A stretch of 64,000 nucleotides of DNA from contig NC_071397.1 in the NCBI RefSeq assembly GCF_022682495.2, forward strand, positions 7,283,082 to 7,347,081. Direction: 5' to 3'. Position 1 is the stretch's first letter. Each line of letters starts with the position of its first letter. The notes beneath the pieces are model-generated. The model saw only the letters and a list, made by a program, of their open reading frames with translations, ran no database searches and was not told where the DNA came from. The stretch is from Desmodus rotundus (lineage: Eukaryota; Chordata; Mammalia; Chiroptera; Phyllostomidae). A program made the translations under genes and the position numbers. Below are positions 1 to 64,000 of the stretch, one piece after another.

Positions 1-454
1 AAGGGGCCCTCCTTGAGGAGAAGGAACATGCGGAAGGCCCAAGTTCAATTGTCGCCATCCAGGCCAGTGGCTAAAAGCTGGTTGAAAGCATGTGTGTTCG
101 TGTGCCACCCTATCCTCAAAATCCGGCCCCTTCACCCACAGGACGTGGCCATTGGCCAAGTCACCTGACCTTTGGGAGTCTTAACATCATCATCAGTACG
201 AAGAGGTAGTCATGTTGTTGGAGAACTTCAGTGAATAAACGAGATAAAGTACTAAACTGTCAGCAGAGTGCCTGACATTTGGAGGCATATGGGAAGTGGC
301 CAAGGAGACACAATAGCATATCCTTGCTCTGTTACCCCCCAGGTATGGAGCTGGGGGGAGGGGACAGGAGAAGGCAGTTTGGGTACTCTGAAGCCACAGC
401 ATTGGTCCTAAGAGCTAAAGGGAGAGTTTCTGAGACAGCTTTGGTCCTCTGACA

Positions 455-690
455 GGAGCACTGAATTCGGAGTCAGAATATTTAGCTGTGAGTTGCAGCT
501 CTGTCTCTTTGTGGCTGGTGCTGTTGACAAGCCGTGTAATAGCTGCCCAAGCCCTAATATCGTCATCTTTAGGGGTGGATAATAGTAATAACCACCTCAC
601 AAGTTCATGCGAAGCTGAAGTGACGTTGCCGGGCTGTGAAAGCACCTGGTCCAATTCATAGGAAATGCTCCATTCAAGGGATTTTGAGTC
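455..690 (+). mobile_element. MIR SINE copy
   Basis: Diverged match to the MIR consensus: a 'gcactgaattcggagtcag' type core, followed by 'ggataatagtaataaccacctcac' type 3' sequence with small gaps. Orientation +. Limits approximate. Confidence 0.6.
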
Positions 691-756
691 AGAACCTAAA
701 GAACACTTGAGAAAGCTCTGAGCAGGTCTCCGATTAGGACATTCCCTAGACCTGTG

Positions 757-985
757 CACCGTGGCTTAGTGGTTTATAGCTTTAGAGTCAAAGTCACATG
801 TTTGAGTCCTAGCTATGCCATAACTGACTGTATGTCTTTAGGTAAGTTACCTAACTTCTCTGAACCACAGGATTTTATTTTTCTTTAATAACATCTTTAA
901 AATGATGCACGTATCTCAGAGAGTCGTTATGAGGATGCAATGCAGATACAGCTCAGTGTCTGGCAAATACCAGAGTCTCAGTGTT
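757..985 (+). mobile_element. MIR SINE copy
   Basis: Begins with a MIR-like head 'gtggcttagtggtttatag', continues through 'taggtaagttacctaacttc' and ends near 'cagctcagtgtctggcaaat'. It lies directly after another MIR in the same orientation. Limits approximate. Confidence 0.7.
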
Positions 986-2109
986 AATATTATTCTGCTC
1001 TTAGTTATGACTTAGGAGTAAGCACGGATGATATGGAGCTTTGAAGTCCTAATTAATGCAAAAACTGGTGTGTAGAGGGGCTGTGGGCCAGGGCATGGGG
1101 GTAAGGGTTAGGATTTTCATCTTTACAAGCCAAATGGGAGTACTGAACTCACGAAATAGGAAGTGCTTCCTGGCTCCGGGCGGAATGTGGGAGGAGTGCT
1201 CAGTGCGGGCGGAGGAGGGCCCCTGGGGAAATCTTTGGGAATGAGATCCAGCCAGATAGTGTGAAAGATCAGGGTTGACTGGACTCTGGGGGTTCTTCAG
1301 TTGAACCCTGCCACTGGGCCGAGAGGAAACTGAGGCCCAGAAAGGATAACACCACGACTCCCTGACCCACAGCTGGCTGGACATATGTTTTCTCCACAAT
1401 GTGGAGGGATGTGACTTTCAGGAGGCAGAGTCTGGCAGGAGCCAGAGGGCTGGAGGAGATGCTGTGACAGTTACAAGAAGGCTAATTGATGGTGACCAGG
1501 TGGTGTGATGTCTTAGGCCGCTGGTCTGTGTTTAGGGACTAAGTCCTAGAAGACCTTGTCCCCACAGGGAGGAGACAGGGATGGGGCAAGGAGACAGAAT
1601 AGGAAGGGCATGGAGCTGTTGGTACTGGGGAAGTTTCCAATGGAGAGAAAGGTAGGTGGTGGGGTGGGGGGCATGTTAAATCCCTCTGGCCCAAGTTCAA
1701 GTCCCCTGGATTTTGTTCTGTTGTTGCTTCCCATTTTTCCATATTGCTTCTCTTTTCTAATATGGGAACCTCCGTTGCTTGTCTTTGTAAAGGGATTTTG
1801 CAGAAATGAACTACTCTGTTCACCTACATCTTTCCACTAGGGTCAGTGACCAGGGTTTACCTTTCCAACTAGAGGTAGCTCAGAGCCTGCAGAAAAGTTC
1901 AGATCCCCTAGTTCAGACCTTCCAGTTACTGGAGGCAAAGCCAGGCAGCTTCTTAAATCTGCTTGGGTAAGTTTCTACAAGGCCCTGCTTGGTGGCCCCA
2001 TCGATGCCCGGATAAGGGCTCCACGTTGCAGGCTTGGGTCAGGGCCGTCTCAGCTTGCTGTGAAAATGATAAGGAAGCCACAGCAGCAGCGAGGGGCCAG
2101 TGTGCTCCA

Positions 2110-2290
2110 GGCATCTTATTTATGTTACCTCAATTACATTTCTCCAAAAGCCAGCGAAGAAGATGCTATGATTATTATCTTGGTGTCACAGGCGAGAAAC
2201 CTCAGGGCCCGATAAATTAAGGTCCCATGAAACATGTGCAGGGTCACCCAGCCAGGAGTCAAATCCCAGTTCCTCTGACTTAGAAGACTC
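2110..2290 (-). mobile_element. MIR/L2-like copy, reversed
   Basis: The order 'gattattatcttggtgtcac', then an 'aggcgagaaacc' block, then 'cagggtcacccagccagg' and 'gagtcaaatcccagttc' is the reverse complement of a MIR body. Limits approximate. Confidence 0.6.
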
Positions 2291-2441
2291 TACTCAAGAG
2301 GAGGAGGGGTTAGAGCAGGAGTGGACAGGAAGTTGGGGTGGTGGCAGCAGTTCCTTCTGGTGGAAGAAAATCAGGTGGCCTTTGGGATCTTCATAACCCT
2401 CTGCTGGTTTAGAGGGGACCTTTGAGACTAGAACTACTTCT

Positions 2442-2662
2442 TCTTCTTCTTCTTTTTAAGATTTTATTTATTTATTTTTAGAGAGAGGGGAAGGGAGGGA
2501 GAAAGAGAGGGAGAGAAACATCAATGTGTGTCTGCCTCTTGTGTGCCCCCCTACTGGGGACCTGGCCCACAACCGAGGCGTGTGCCCTGACTGGGAATCG
2601 AACTGGCAACCCTTTGGTTCGCAGACCAGCACTCAGTCCACTGAACCACACCAGCCAAGGCA
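2442..2662 (-). mobile_element. Ves-type tRNA-derived SINE, reversed
   Basis: Oligo(T) and 'aagattttatttatttattt' at the left is the reversed tail. The tRNA-like head with a B box lies reversed at the right ('gaatcgaactgg', then 'actgaaccacaccagcc'). It is flanked by an 18-bp target-site duplication (2424-2441 and 2663-2680) with two mismatches. It inserted into DAAM2 intron sequence antisense to the gene. Confidence 0.9.
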
Positions 2663-2789
2663 GAGACTGGAACGACTTCTAACCTAAGCTGTTGAGATCG
2701 ATATTCTCTAGTGGAGGGAGGCTACTAGGAAGCTAGGGCATTGGGTGAAAGGAGAGTTGATGTGGGAAGATGAGCTCTGGTAAGGTAGT

Positions 2790-2900
2790 GACCACACCAC
2801 AGTCTGAGCACTGGGGTCCTGGGGTTCAACCCCAGCTCTGTCCCTAGCCTGTGTGGCCTCAGATAAGACATCTCCTCCTTGGACCTCAGTTTTCTGCTCT
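2790..2900 (+). mobile_element. MIR SINE fragment
   Basis: 'agcactggggtcctggggtt', then a 'gctctgtccctagcctgtg' block and a 'cctcagttttc' block follow the MIR core in + orientation. Truncated. Limits approximate. Confidence 0.6.
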
Positions 2901-3163
2901 CTTCCATGAAGCTACATGACTTCCAGCTGAATCATCTGTGTCTTCAGTTTCGGATGTTTAGATGGGTCCCTAAGAGAGGGAGGCAACAACAGACTTACAG
3001 GGTTCCTGTTGGCTTGTCAACCTCTAGAAATCAGAGATTTCAGTCATTATTTCCTGACTGATTAATAAGGACCTCTCTCCTCCTTTTCCATGAACACAGG
3101 TTGTTTTTCAGTTGACCGTGAAATATTTATTGAATACTCACTAAGTGTAAGGCATTTTATTAG

Positions 3164-3187
3164 CTATAGAAATAGCTATTTCTATAG
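3164..3187. repeat. 24-bp perfect palindrome
   Basis: CTATAGAAATAG is followed immediately by its exact reverse complement, giving a 24-bp palindrome with no spacer in AT-rich intron sequence. No function is evident. Confidence 0.9.
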
Positions 3188-4288
3188 GGGGAGGGGTGTC
3201 AAAGAAGCAGGAGGCATGGCCCCTGCCTTCCAGGCGGTTCATTATAGCTGCGGAGAGCCAATGTGTAAATCCATAAAAGATGGCCTATAATACAAGACAA
3301 CCTCAGGTTGTGTGTTATTTGAGGCTCTTCTGGGTCTGTTAAAAAAGTCTATAAAGAAAGAAAAAATGGAGCTGGTAAAAAGCTCTAGAATGACAATTAA
3401 AATGCATCAGGATTTATATGAGAGGCTGGATCAGATGATTATTTTATTAGCTAGGTGGTTAGGGCTTAGGAAACAAAGCAAGGGTCTCCGAAAGTTACCT
3501 TGAGTTCAGTAGGAACAAGTTATGAAACGTTTAACTTATCTTTTCTTGATAAAGTTCTAGAGCTTGTTTCAAAGGAATACCTTAGATTAGCCATGTCTCG
3601 AGTTCCGTGAGGCTTTAGGAAAAGCTCCTACAGTGTCTTTATAGAAAAGAAGGCTAGATAACTACACGGGTGTGTGGATTCCGAGCTGGCTGGAGGACCG
3701 TTCCCTGAGAGAGTTGATGACTAGTTCCTTGGCATTCCCGTCTAGGTCCGTCTGTATCCTCGCTGTGGTCAACATTTTTAGCAGTGATGTGAGTAGAGAC
3801 CATGGAGACATCCTCATCATTCTGTTCATGACCCAAATCTAGAAGAAACAGCCAAGAATCAATACTTACAAATACGAACTCTTCCCTCCCCATTGTATTA
3901 AACATTTGAACCAGGTATCCCCAAACCCCAGAATGAATGGAGTGGGTGAGCCCTGCTGAAAATGGGTCTGCTGGAGGATAAGGGATAGGGTTCCATCTGA
4001 CAGCAATGGAGGAGGTAAAATGAGTGCTGTCTTCGACCTCCTCTCTTCTCTAGGGGTGCAGACTGGCAATCTGAAAGTGTTCGTGTGAGGGCACACTGGG
4101 AGGGTGTGGTGAGGAAGAAGCGCCTCAGGTAGAAGGAGCCAGAGAAAGCAGAGATGCAGTGGGAGAAGGGAAGGGGCTCGGCAACTGAGCCGAGGACTAC
4201 GGAGTTCTGGTGGCGGTGTGACCGCCGTCCGCGCCTACCTGGCTGCCACTCCTGACCACTCTGTGCTCTCTGTTCTCCTCCTACCCAG

Positions 4289-4345
4289 ATCACAATGAGG
4301 ACCTAGGGCACCTGCCTGTTGATCATCCCCCGGCCTGTGGTGACC
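4289..4345 (+). other. DAAM2: DAAM2 5' UTR segment in first coding exon
   Basis: Lies between the acceptor (ctacccag, ending 4288) and the start ATG. It contains a three-codon upstream ORF (ATG at 4295, stop at 4304-4306) that ends 39 nt before the main start codon. Confidence 0.75.
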
Positions 4346-47607
<43,262 letters not shown>

Positions 47608-48522
47608 CCTGGGCACTGGCCACAGCAGGAGGCCAGCAGACAGGGATGGACCAGAGCAGCTGAGTGGAGGAGGCGGGGATACATAAACCCCATGGTGCTC
47701 GGTTTAGAGCCCTGGGCTGGGTCCTGGGGTGGGGGCTGTGTGAGGCAGGACCAGGTGTCTCCCACATGTACCTGAAGGGGCTCCTCTCCTCTCCTCTTCC
47801 CATTACTTTCTGCTCCCCAGCCCCAGGGATCACTGTCTGAGGCTGATGTGGACATCCTTGGCAGGCTAGGCTGAGGGGTGCTGCTCCCCACCCCCAGCAT
47901 GGGTGTCCACCTGTTGGCAGGGAACTGTTTGACACCTAGACTGGACAGGTCCTCGCATCTTGTCCGGATGCCATGTGCAGTGGGCAGTATCTGTGGGGTG
48001 GGAGCCCTGAGAGCCAGGGGGAAAGACGGCTTAATGGAACATTGATCTGAGAACCAACTTTCGTCTTGATGGCAAAGGAAGGGGCATTATATATTCTAGC
48101 TAGATAGACTCCACGAAAAAAAGACGCTGGGAGGATGATGCAGGGACCAAGTCAGCAGGACACAGAGTAGCAGTGCCTGTAACTCCATCACAACTCACTT
48201 AATCCTCTCTTGCACGTCTTAATTCTCACCCTTCCTTCCCTACTGCCACCTGTATTCTATCTACTAATCCAGAATCCCAGCACACCCACCTTTGGGTTCC
48301 CACAACTATGGCTCACTATCAGGTATTTGATGTACCTGGTAAGGGAGGGGTTTCAACAAAGACTCTACTTGTCACCATGCCTCGTGCCTTGGGCACAGGG
48401 ACCCTGGAACAAAACTCTTCCCCACCTTCCATGGACCATGGTCTTGAGGCAAGATGGTGACACATTGGCTAGGAGGTCCCGGCAGCCCTTCCCCAGAGGG
48501 CAGCACTTGAATGCCTAGCCCG

Positions 48523-48542
48523 CCCCCCCCCCCCCCCCCCCC
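48523..48542. repeat. Homopolymer of 20 C
   Basis: Uninterrupted C20 in the DAAM2 3' UTR, flanked by CCCG and GCCC. Prone to length error and polymorphism; the opposite strand is G20. Confidence 0.9.
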
Positions 48543-50453
48543 GCCCTGAGCTTTCCAGTCTACCACGTCACGTTACTCAGACCCCACACTCTGTCTGACA
48601 TCTGCCTCAGGGCAGAGACCACAGTGACCTCCACTCTCTCCAGCGTGTAGGAGACCTCAAACCACCTGTACCTATGTGGCTGAGGCTGGTGCTGGGGTGT
48701 CGGTTCCTGAGAGGGTCCCAAGGGCCAGCACTGCCCTCTGCATTCACATGCCATCTCAGAGGATGTCTCCTCCCCTGCGGCAGTCAGACTTGGGCCAGGG
48801 AAGGCCGGGGAGGCTAGGGAGATGTTGGGTGGGGAAGGGGAGGGAAGCCAACTTTCCTGGCAAGTGCACTGCCTGAGAGAGACAAGGTGGGGTGAGTGGC
48901 TGGGGCAAGTCCCGCCACCATCATTGGTACCTTTGGTTCTTCAGCCTGACTTCCAAGGGGCCCGTTCTGGCCCCCTCTTCACTCCCTCCTTCCATTCTAT
49001 CCATCTTACACTGCCCGTTCCCATTTTCCACTCTGTCCATCTTGGCGGGTGGGTCGATGGCTGTACGTAAACAGAGTGTTCTGTCTTCTAAAAGAAGGGA
49101 GGTGAGGTCAACCCCATCAAAGCTGATTTTCAGTACATTTTCTCCCCCCGGAGTTGACCTTTCATCCTCTGTGTCTACTGCCTGAACCCTTATCCAAGGG
49201 TTCCTTGCCCTTCCCTCCTTCGGCCCCTCCCTTTATGTTTCTCACCTTCCAACCTACTCCTCTGGCCCAGGGCTATTGCCAGTGGACAGGCTGGTGGGCC
49301 GGCCCACTCTTCAGCTGCCTATCTGTCTTTTCCCTACACCGGACCCCTGGGGGTGGGGCCACAGTAGCTCTCCGGGAAGAAACGGGGTTGGCAAGCCCAG
49401 CACGTGTGTTGGTTCGAGGGGAAGGGATGTGAGCAAAAGCAAGTCTGGCCGGGACGTGTGTGAAGAGGCCATCCTGGAGCCCAGGCGAGGGCGAGTTGAA
49501 GCTTCCAGGAAGAGCAGCTGCAGAGCTGTTACACCCATCTGCATACCCAGAAGCCCCTGCCCCCAGAGGCCGGTGTTGCGATGATGGGAAGGTTGTCGGT
49601 GAGGTCTCCGAACATCCTCTCCCCAGCTGTCTGGTATCAACCTAATCCACAGGGGCAGGGAACAGGGGAGGTCTCCCCTTCTACCCAACAGGCCTGTCCG
49701 AGTCCTGGCATTGCCATCCACCATGGAAGCCTGGGTACGTGCCACGAAGACGAGGAATACGGAAGCTGTTCAAGACACATTGGAGCCGCAGAAAAGCAGT
49801 TTGGCTTAACTGTTTACAGAGGACACATACATTCTTCTAGGGCTCTGGCTTCTCACCCCCAAAGATTTTTCTTCTCTATTTATTATTTTCAAGATCTGGC
49901 CAGTGGCTCTGGCACCAGACACCATTGTGGCCAGGTCTCCAGGAGTGCCTTGGACCATGGGCCATCGTGGCTGACTGGGCAAGCAGGGGCCAGTGCCCCA
50001 TGGAGACAGCTGAGTGGATCCCTGATACGCTACATGTTTACTCCTCTTCCTCCCTTGTACTTTTCCCAGTGCCCTTCCCTCCCTTCCTGCCACCTCTGAA
50101 TGTCTCCTAATTGTGTGTCCGATGTAAAATCCAGTTAACCTGATGCAACTTGTCCCCTCCCAGCCACAGCACCCACTCGTTCTCCTGTGATGGAAGTAAG
50201 GTGTGTGGGGAGCAGTCAGTGGAGGAAATTCTCCAAGTGGCTGGGGAAGGGGCTAGTCCAGGTTCTCCCCACCCCATCCTGTTCCCACCAATGGGGGAGC
50301 TGTGACCATCTGCCCACCTGTACCAGGGACACCTTCACGCCAAGGCTGCTCTCACCAGCTGTCTCAGACGACAAACAAGGCTAATGTACAAAATCGGCAA
50401 TGTCCTTTTTACCTGCACCTTTTTCATAAGAATATATTGTAATACTAAAAAAT

Positions 50454-50459
50454 ATTAAA
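50454..50459 (+). promoter_or_regulatory. DAAM2: DAAM2 poly(A) signal ATTAAA
   Basis: ATTAAA follows an AT-rich run (aatactaaaaaatattaaac). A GT/T-rich downstream element (cttgtctttcttcctctgag) follows 30 nt later. It gives a 3' UTR length consistent with my recollection of the human gene. Confidence 0.7.
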
Positions 50460-50479
50460 CCCATACCATCCCCCCAGTC

Positions 50480-51089
50480 TGCCTTGAAACTTGTCTTTCT
50501 TCCTCTGAGGGAGCTTGAGGTGTGCTGGGGACCAGGTACAGCTGGTGGTGTGTTGAAGCCAGCTCCTACCAGCCCTGAAAGCACAATTGTGACATTTTCT
50601 GGAATTTTGCAATCAAGTTCCTGTGGTACTGTAGCTTGCAGTCAGCCTCCTGCAAGGAGGAATTTGGCCTGTTCTTTTACTGAGAGATTCCCCAGCACAC
50701 CTGGGTGTAGGGCAGAGGGGGTCCCTGCAGACAGACCCAAGGAAGCCTATGCATGTTAAAGGACCCAGCAGACAAGTCCAGCGCTCGGGGCGGGGGAAAC
50801 ACGGGGACCTCTAGTGGCACCCTCTGGTCTCTAAAAGCCAGTGATGAGCTTTGCACACCCCTACCTGACCATTTTACTGCAGACAGTGCATTTCCATGCC
50901 TCCCACTCCCCTCCTGCCTTCTCCCACAGGGAAGGTGGGGTGTACAGAAGACACGCCCCTCCAGCCTTGCCAGTGTCTCTTCTGCTCCTCTTTCCCAGGG
51001 GAGTGGGCTTCGGGATGGGGGTGAGGGGTGGGCATGAAATCCTAGCAGCAGGGTGCCCTGTGCACAGACACAGTCTTACTCTTGCGTCT
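50480..51089. other. Short region between the converging genes
   Basis: About 0.6 kb between the two inferred poly(A) sites. No gene, no recognised mobile element. Either transcript could extend here by using a distal signal. Confidence 0.6.
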
Positions 51090-51108
51090 CCAAAGTTGGC
51101 ATTGAGGC

Positions 51109-51114
51109 TTTATT
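51109..51114 (-). promoter_or_regulatory. MOCS1: MOCS1 poly(A) signal AATAAA
   Basis: Plus-strand TTTATT in 'gaggctttattttgtgc', about 755 nt downstream of the MOCS1 stop codon. The only canonical signal seen close to the stop on this strand. Confidence 0.7.
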
Positions 51115-51687
51115 TTGTGCGCCGTACGAGTGAAGGCAACCTTCAACTCTTCTTTCCCTGACACGTTCCAGAGTAAAGGGGGGGGTAGTAGGTGGAACAG
51201 CGGTGCACTGGGCCACGTGGGGCATGAGCGGCTGGTCAGAGGTCCTCGGGGCTGCAGCCCACACATGTCTACTAGAGGAGGGGGCGGAGGTGACGGAGCA
51301 GGCAGGACATGCAGTGGTTACACCCAAAGCCTGCAAGTTTGAAGGGACCCAGGCTCTCTGAGGATGGAGGGCAGAGGGGCAAGGCTGTGGCTCTAGACTT
51401 GGCAGGCAAAGTTGCCAAAGAGTAGTTGTACGTTCGTAGTGCAAGCTGTGCTTTTCCCCCTCAAAGTGGGTTCCTCTGCTTTGTGAGCCCTTAGCCTCTC
51501 CCCAGGGAAGCAGCAGAAGAGAAAACCCAGAATGAGTAGCGGAGGAAGTTATAGGTGCCAACTCTCTGAAACTGGTTGTCTGCAATAGTTCACAGATAGC
51601 AAAACTGATTTTTCTGTTACCTAGCACTGCTCACTGTGACCCCTCCCATGACCAAAAAGGCCGAAGGGCCTGCTGGTTTCTTGTCTG

Positions 51688-51693
51688 AATAAA
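51688..51693 (+). promoter_or_regulatory. Plus-strand AATAAA inside MOCS1 3' UTR
   Basis: In 'gtctgaataaaggaagtg'. If used as a distal DAAM2 signal it would make the two transcripts overlap tail to tail. Equally it may be chance. Confidence 0.35.
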
Positions 51694-51868
51694 GGAAGTG
51701 TCACAGGTCATCTGGGTTATCTAGCAATAAGGGAGAGGGCTGACCTGGGGTTCCTACTGGTGAAGGTAAACAGTGACGGAGTTCAAGGAACTTGACATCT
51801 ATCTCTCCACCCAAATCACATCCCATCTCTCGACACATCTGGGCCATGGGTGAGAGGGGGCAGGAGTT

Positions 51869-61990
<10,122 letters not shown>

Positions 61991-62144
61991 TTGAGAATAA
62001 CAATCAAGTGTATTTGACCCCAGAACTATGCTCTTAATAATTAACTCACAGGTCCTGATACTCTGGTTTGGATTATGCACTAAACTGACTCCTCCATTCC
62101 ACCCAAAATCTCTAGAAGTAACAGAAGGATTAAAAAAAACCCTG

Positions 62145-62395
62145 CCCTGACCTGTGTGCCTCAGTGGGTTGGGCATCGTCCTACAGACTGAAGGGTTACC
62201 CGTTCGATTCCCAGTCAGGGCACATGCCTGGGTTGTGGGCCAAGTCCCCAGTAGGGGGTGCCCGAGAGGCAACCACACATTGATGCTTCCATCTCTTTCC
62301 CCTCCTTTCCCCTCTCTCTCTATAAATAAATAAATAAATAAATGAATGAATGAATAAATAAAATCTTTTAAAAATAAATAAAATAATTAATTAAT
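62145..62395 (+). mobile_element. Ves-type SINE with long A/T-rich tail
   Basis: Starts ccctgacctgtgtgcctcag, B-box-like 'cgttcgattcc' near 62201, CT-rich block, then a (TAAA/TGAA)n tail to about 62395. TAAAAAAAACC-like sequence on both sides may be a target-site duplication. Antisense to MOCS1. Confidence 0.88.
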
Positions 62396-62939
62396 TTTAA
62401 AAAAACCGCAACAGCATTGGAAGGCAAGAAAGAATGTCTTCAATGGCCCAGAAAGGTGGAGAAACACTGACAGACAGACACTGACAGAAAGACAGACAGC
62501 AGAGGGAGATAAGATGGAACAAGGAGACCACAGCCCAAAACACACACAGAAGAAGGTTCTGTACAAAGTGGGAGGGTGACTGGCATGCACCATGCTTAGC
62601 AGTCATACAGACAGCAAGTAGAAGGGTCCTTGGTTACGTCAAGGAGGTTGCCGTTCTGCGGAATTATAGCTGGATGAGTTAGGCAAGTTGGCCCAACTCA
62701 TTCCTGGGATCAGGAAGAAGGCAGCAGCTTTCACCCCAAGGCCAGAGTACTTAAGCTAGCCAGAGTGGGTGGGGGAAGCCTTGGGTCAGCTGCTGATACT
62801 CAGGACACATGGGAGCCCTGAAGCCCAGAAGCCTAGCAAGACCTCATGTCCCTATCCACACCCTCAGGGGCAACTGGCGTAGGCAGAAACAGCAGTGACA
62901 GCCCGGTCAGTATAGCACGGTGGGCATGTGAATAAAAAT

Positions 62940-64000
62940 GATGTTAATTCTCCTCGATTCGACATATAGATTTAATGCAATTAAAATCCCAACAGATACA
63001 CAAATAATGAACATTCTGAAAAGGGAATTACAAAAATAATCAATTTATAGTACCATCAAAAATAATAAAATGCTTAGGATTAATCAAAGTGAAAGACTTT
63101 AAAATGAAAACTTTGCATTGCTGAAAGAAGTTAAAGAAGACGCACGTAAGTGGAAACACATCGCATGTGCATGGGTTGTAAGACTTACTGCTCAGTGTCA
63201 GTATCACCCGAAGCAATCAACAGAGTCGGTGCGATCGCTATCCAATTCCCAACGGCCTCGTTTGTAGAGCTAGGCAAGCCCATTCTAAAATTCATATAGA
63301 ATAGCAAGAGGCCCTGAATAGCCACAACAATCTTGAAAGAAACAAAACTGGAGGCCTCACACTTCCCGATTTTAAAACCCATTACAAGGCTACAGTGATG
63401 AAAACAGTGTGGTACTGGCATAAAGACAGACATACAGACCATACAGTGGAATAGAACAGAGAGACCAGAAATAAATGCTCACATATACAATCCACTGATA
63501 TTTAAGGGGACTGCCAAGACCATTCAATGGGGGAAACAGCAGGGTTTTTGGTTTTTTTCCCCAACAAATGGGGCTGGGAAAACTGGATATCCACATGCAA
63601 AAAAAAAGAAGTTGGATCCTCACCTAATGCCATATACAAAAATTAACTCAAAGTGGATCAAGGACCTAACACAATAAAACTCTTGGAAGAAATCACAGGA
63701 CAAAAGCTTCACAACATTGGATTTGGCAATGACTTCTTGGACATAACTCCAAAGGCACAGGCAACCAAAGAAAAATGGACTTTATGACAATTTTTAAATT
63801 TGTGCGTTAAAAACACTATCCATAGAGTAAAAAGCAACCCACAGAATGAGAGAAACTGCTTGCAGATCTATCCCATTATGGACTAACATCCAGAATGACA
63901 GAAAGCTCCTAAATTCAATAACAACAACCAAAAAAACAAAAAACAAAAAACAACTGAATTCAGAAATGGACAAAAAACTTGAAAAGATATTTTTCTAAAG
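62940..64000 (+). mobile_element. LINE-1 ORF2 fragment, broken
   Basis: Resembles the last third of L1 ORF2: 'ttaaagaagacgcacgtaag', 'ggcctcacacttcccgattt', 'aagacagacatacagaccat', 'tggacataactccaaaggca'. Stops and indels interrupt the frame. It continues beyond the window edge and is antisense to MOCS1. Confidence 0.85.

Larger units (their letters stand above)
1..4288 (+). other. DAAM2: DAAM2 intron upstream of the first coding exon (partial)
   Basis: No coding exon is visible. It ends in a pyrimidine-rich tract and CAG at 4286-4288. It holds two adjacent MIR copies, a reversed MIR, a reversed Ves SINE (2442-2662) and a 24-bp palindrome (3164-3187). The rest looks like unremarkable old intron sequence. 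Confidence 0.8.
47608..50475 (+). other. DAAM2: DAAM2 3' UTR (inferred)
   Basis: About 2.9 kb from the stop codon to the first good poly(A) signal. It is C/T-rich, with a run of 20 C (48523-48542) and an AU-rich 'ctatttattattttc' near 49877. No mobile element of the bat type is inserted. The end is inferred from the signal, not from transcripts. Confidence 0.7.
51090..51868 (-). other. MOCS1: MOCS1 3' UTR (inferred)
   Basis: Runs from the exon 10 stop codon to the AATAAA on the - strand. It also carries an AATAAA on the + strand (51688-51693). Confidence 0.7.

Noticed and set aside
62940..64000. Active LINE-1
   Set aside because: The frame is interrupted by stops and indels, and only an ORF2 portion is in the window.

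Overview
The window is mammalian nuclear DNA, almost certainly from a bat. All coding sequence lies in GT-AG spliced exons of two recognisable vertebrate genes. The introns carry ancient mammalian repeats (MIR, L2-like, LINE-1, Tigger and hAT elements). They also carry at least six tRNA-headed SINEs of the Ves type, which is characteristic of yangochiropteran bats; several keep target-site duplications. The species cannot be named from the sequence alone.

Layout. Positions 1-50475 (+ strand) hold DAAM2, Dishevelled-associated activator of morphogenesis 2, a formin of the non-canonical (planar cell polarity) Wnt branch. All 24 constitutive coding exons are present (4346-47607) and splice in frame to a 1,066-residue protein: GTPase-binding/FH3 region, coiled coil, proline-rich FH1, actin-nucleating FH2 and C-terminal DAD. 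A 27-nt in-frame microexon (33841-33867) lies between coding exons 14 and 15. Any non-coding first exon and the promoter lie left of the window. The 3' UTR runs to an ATTAAA signal at 50454.

Positions 51090-64000 (- strand) hold the 3' part of MOCS1, which makes the first intermediate of molybdenum cofactor (cPMP). Exons 3-10 (human numbering) are here. Exons 1-2, with the start codon and the N-terminal radical-SAM cysteines, lie right of the window. Exon 9 shows the mammalian switch in miniature. Reading past its first donor gives Gly-Gly-stop (MOCS1A, MoaA-like). Using the first donor, or skipping the frame-neutral 48-nt exon, joins MOCS1A to the MoaC-like MOCS1B domain in exon 10.

The two genes converge tail to tail, with inferred poly(A) sites about 0.6 kb apart. 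They have no known shared pathway; their proximity matches the arrangement I recall on human 6p21.

Nothing here looks like a wholly undescribed system. The observations most worth a second look are the DAAM2 microexon, the two-donor MOCS1 exon 9, a dense CpG island over internal DAAM2 exons, a possible tail-to-tail transcript overlap, an 89 percent identical 73-bp inverted repeat, a candidate solitary LTR with a perfect stem-loop, and an oligo(T)-bounded insertion of unknown origin.
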